From contig JAOTOM010004877.1 in NCBI GenBank assembly GCA_034440615.1, positions 38,501 to 102,500 of the forward strand: a DNA stretch of 64,000 nucleotides, read 5' to 3'. The notes beneath the pieces are model-generated. The model searched no databases. It was not told where the DNA came from and worked only from the letters and a program-made list of their open reading frames with translations. The translations under genes were made by a program, and so were the position numbers. Below, in pieces: positions 60,540 through 64,000 of the stretch. Origin of the DNA: Ashinkailepas kermadecensis. Its lineage: Eukaryota > Arthropoda > Thecostraca > Neolepadidae. How positions within the stretch are numbered: position 1 is the first letter of the stretch; every line of letters starts with the position of its first letter.

Positions 60540-61210
60540 ATAACCTCCACAGTTCATAACCACCACAGCTTATAACCTCCATAAATTAAACATACACAAA
60601 AGGGTCGTAATTTCCGCAGCTCATAACTTCCACAACTCCCAGGGGTTCATAAACTTCACAACTCACAATCTCCACAACTCCGAAGGGTTCATAGTTTCCA
60701 TAGCTCACAACCCTCAAAACTCCAAAGGGTGCATAGCATTCACAGCTCACAACCTCCCCAGATTCTATAGCTCAATAATTTCCTAGATGCATAGCTTCAG
60801 CTAGCTCTCGCTAGGTAGCAGCACAGTCTATGTAGTATCGCAAAGAATAAGGAATGGCGGTGTATCACTACCTCCACAGGTCATAACCTCCACAGCTCAT
60901 GACTTCCATAAATTCAGCATACCCAAAGGGGTCGTAATCTCCACAGCTCAAAAGATCCACAACTCCGAAGGGTTCATAACCTCACAGCTCACAACCTCAA
61001 CAACTTCGAAGTGGTCATAATCTACACAGCTCACAACCTCTACAACTTCGAAGGGTTCATAACCTCCACAGCTCACAACCTCCACAATTCCGAAGTGTTC
61101 ATAACCTCAACAACTCACAACCTCCACAATTTCAAAAGCTGAATAATTTCCTAGAAGCATAACTTGAGCTAGCTATCGCTAGGCAGCAGAACGGTCTAGA
61201 TATTATCGCA
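60540..61210 (+). repeat. Nested minisatellite, about 40-bp units in two larger blocks
   Basis: Words such as CATAACCTCCACAGCTCA and CACAACTCCGAAGGGTTCAT alternate many times. Two blocks (60540-60860 and 60870-61210) each end with a related GAGCTAGCTATCGCTAGG..AGCA and CTA..TATTATCGCAA..AA segment, so the array is itself duplicated with a unit of about 330-350 bp. Confidence 0.75.
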
Positions 61211-63654
61211 ACGAACAAGGGACAACCATGAGATTCAATGTTGAACCATAGGTGACAAAATTTCTCACTAGATGGCTAGATGACGCCATTGAATATGCTT
61301 ACCCTGCATGCCAGCATTGTTAGCTTTCCAGGGCTCGGTAACCGGCCGTTGTCTCGTGGAAAGCTGATATGCGATGCAGTGACGGATGGAGAGCTCGAAC
61401 TCACTATTTAGATCTATCTGTACCCGATTTCACGGTTAGCTTAAAATGCTCATTGCACTGAGATATTTGAGCAATATTAGTACTTTTCGCCTGCAATATG
61501 CCGGCTAGCCATACCCGGTGAAGCAATTTATCAGCTGTCTGGGAAAGAGACGGAAAAGGCGCATTGTCTGTGGTGCGCGAAATTCGTCGTTTTACGCCAC
61601 GAAACCGTGACTGTGCATGAAGATGTACATTTCATCTGCGAGAACTGGTTATCCACAGTTAAATTATAACCTACCTCTAATTCACCGGATTGCTTGTGCA
61701 GTTGGCGTGCATTGCGAGCTGGTTATATTTTACTCACACGGTGCTGGGAATAACCCTTTTTATCTTGGGATAGCTCTTGCTGTGCGAAGTAACTCTGTTT
61801 GTTCTAAGTGAGCGACCACCAGGCCGGACCATCTCTCCGAACTCTCAAGGGAAGAATTGCACACGTATGACTGATTATATGTGTGTACATCTAAAGCACC
61901 TCGGTTTAATCAGTTCAGCAGTGGTAAAGTTTTTGCACAATGCAGCCACACTTCAAGTCTTGCTAAACTTCATGCGATGAAGATTAATGCTCCGATATAT
62001 TTTCGTATGGCAGCATTTCATATTGTGGTTGGAAATTGATGCTGAAGTTCTAATTTTTACACGTTTAATTATGCATTGTGCTTATAGTGTCCGAACCTAT
62101 TTGTATGTTTCGCTAATTATTTCGCATAATTCAGTAACATGGTGGCACTACACATAGGGCTATATTCTGATCATAATGTTCGATGTTTTGGCTTTCATGT
62201 AGCAAGGTGATAACTGTAGACAAGCTTACGCATGTCCGCTAATAGTTTTAAACATGGTGCGACGGCTCGGGGCAACTTTGTTAAAGGTGGGCTGGGGTAA
62301 ATAGTACCAACCTACTATGGTGAATAATGCAGTATTGTTTGTTGTGTTTAAGTGCGGCTGCAAGGAGCATGATAAGATAGAACGATGGCATTTAATATCA
62401 CCTCTTTGAAGTTAGAAAACAAAAACATTGCAAAAAGTACTATAAGTTAGAGCGATCAAGCTATCGTGCACGGCAATTCGTCAGAATCACACGCACGCAA
62501 AATTCACTTTATAATCAGTAAACCAACACGTGGTTAATCTTGCTTGGCAGCGGGTATCCGGCAAACGAAGCTAAGGAAGTTCAGTGATCGTCTACACTTA
62601 ACACGTGGCCTGAACACATGACACTGCCATTTGCAAGATTACATCGTCACAAAATGGCACCAAAATATACGATGCTACATTGCTGTTCAGAGCCATCTTC
62701 CGGTCCCTAATACAGATAGACTAGCATATTTTCATGTCGGCATTGTCCTTCGTCTTTTGCAAAGTGTGTATGCTAAGAGGTTCATCCTCAGTACAATGAG
62801 GGTGATATGATCGATCATGATCGCCTAGTCAACTGCTCTATTGTATACGTGAGCAACGCAAATGTAATTCAAAATTATTTTCAGCCCCCCCCCAATAATT
62901 TCAACTTTAGCATGGGACCCTATGAAGTGTGCCCTTAATCCGTTTCGGCCTGCCCATTGCCTCTATGTATTGTGCACCTCCCCCAGTCAGTTTCAGAATT
63001 AAACACCCCTGCGCATGGCCTGGGAACCAACTTCCTAAACTGGCTTCCGTCCTCAGACAGTGCATTGACAGTGGAAAAAGAACCGCTAGCCGCTAGAGCT
63101 CATGAAAATTGCTTAACAAAGCAATTGTCAATTCTAACCTTGTTTTTCGAATATTGAATCTGTGGAATTGCATTGCACCTTCATCCAACAGTGCATCATT
63201 TATAATACAGTGTGTCCGGTGAAGGGCAATCAGTGTACAGTTCCAATTGCATCAGCTCATCTTGAAATGTGCTGTGCCACGTAATGGGAACTCAGTCAAA
63301 TTCCTCAGTCCAGAAGGAAATCATTACGGCCGTGTTCGCTCTCCACACGCTGAAACAATATTGCGAAAAGGTAATTTTGCTGCGCCAAAGCTCCTGTTCA
63401 TTTTTTTTTGCATACATAGCGAATGCTGATAGCCGTAATGTGGAGTGAACTACTGATATAATAATGGCCTATATGCCATATCGGGCGTTTCACCTGTGTT
63501 CTTCCCTTGGGTTCGACCCTAATTCAGACAGGTGCCTTTTCTTCTGAAGACGCTGATTGACTGAATGGTGAACGCTGGGCCGACTGAGGAAAAGAGTAGG
63601 ATATCTGCAACATTCAGACTTTTGTTCCAGTTTGACTGTTATTGGTTGCACTCG
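61211..63654. other. Gene-free interval
   Basis: No exon, RNA gene or element is supported. A short duplicated (C)n run lies at 62885. Open frames are short and domain-free. Confidence 0.4.
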
Positions 63655-63659
63655 GAGTT

Positions 63660-63960
63660 GTGGCCATGTCGCTTACACCGTCACTTACACCGTCGTTTAC
63701 ACCGGCACGCGTTTGGATGGCTATAGGCAGCAGACAGCATCATGCGCCGAGTTGGGTGTGAACGACGGACAGCACCACACACCTGGGTATGGACGGCAGA
63801 CACTGGCGTGCATCTAGCTGGGTGTGGGCGGCAGACAGTCCACACCTTTTGGTTGCGGCCTGTATGGACGCAGGTGCCGGTCGTGAGCCCGCATTGTGTC
63901 GTCCTACATGTCAAATATTGGTGTCGTCATGGTGGCTGGCGCGCCAGCTGCACGCGTTCT
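63660..63960 (+). repeat. Minisatellite-like region at right edge
   Basis: Three 12-bp units close to CGTC(A/G)(C/T)TTACAC occur at 63670-63705. They are followed by four loose repeats of GCTGGGTGTGGGCGGCAGACA-like sequence with about 50-bp spacing up to 63880. The region is open in several frames because of the repeats. Confidence 0.5.
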
Positions 63961-64000
63961 GCGACCACATGTGGGCCACCGCTCCACCGCTGAACTGTGA

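Noticed and set aside
60540..61210. CRISPR-like array
   Set aside because: The repeats alternate without unique spacers, unit length varies and the genome is eukaryotic; it is a minisatellite.

Overview
This is eukaryotic, repeat-dominated nuclear DNA with almost no host coding sequence. The only host gene I can support is ATP-dependent 6-phosphofructokinase on the minus strand. Two of its internal exons (20251-20526, then 9323-9474) join in phase across a 10.8-kb intron. The gene must run past the left edge of the window, and its 5' end was not found. Degenerate TTAGG-like tracts, the style of the PFK protein, and the mix of I-clade LINEs, BEL/Pao, Penelope-like, hAT-like and Merlin-like elements suggest an arthropod, perhaps a chelicerate. 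That is inference; the species cannot be determined from this window.

Layout. 487-6734: full-length I-clade LINE (copy 1, minus strand) with a 14-bp target duplication and a broken ORF2. 9323-20526: PFK exons; the intron holds an antisense BEL/Pao LTR element (12419-19215, TSD ctacc) that is itself interrupted by a tRNA-derived SINE. 20843-21450: a 53-bp 'tail-only' insertion and a second SINE inside a small tandem duplication. 21505-24085: degenerate plus-strand LINE relic carrying another tRNA-derived SINE. 26821-27744 and 58496-59417: two copies of an inverted-repeat element with GC-rich end hairpins and about ten AGGTCA half-sites each. 29680-35665: a large inverted duplication with a Merlin-like transposase relic in one arm and a 2.5-kb hAT-like element (8-bp TSD) inserted in the other. 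37718-38165: long (TA)n. 45740-53697: two head-to-tail I-clade LINE copies. 54211-57003: Penelope-like (PLE) fragments with inverted pLTRs, each ending in (TA)n; one pLTR carries a near-canonical hammerhead ribozyme. 57571-58449: an 879-bp retroposed unit with an I-LINE-type 3' tail. 60540-61210 and 63655-63960: minisatellites. The remaining intervals show no gene I can defend.

How the parts work together. LINE copies 1 and 3, the three-copy SINE family, the 879-bp unit and two ultrashort insertions (53 and 58 bp) all end in a related 3' module: a stem of about 25-35 nt closed by GGGCGC/GCGCCC-type arms, then a CAAATAAC(C/T)AAC tail. This is what one LINE reverse transcriptase mobilising partners through a shared 3' end would produce. 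The two ultrashort insertions, each with its own target-site duplication and nearly the same 5' end, are the most unusual observation here.
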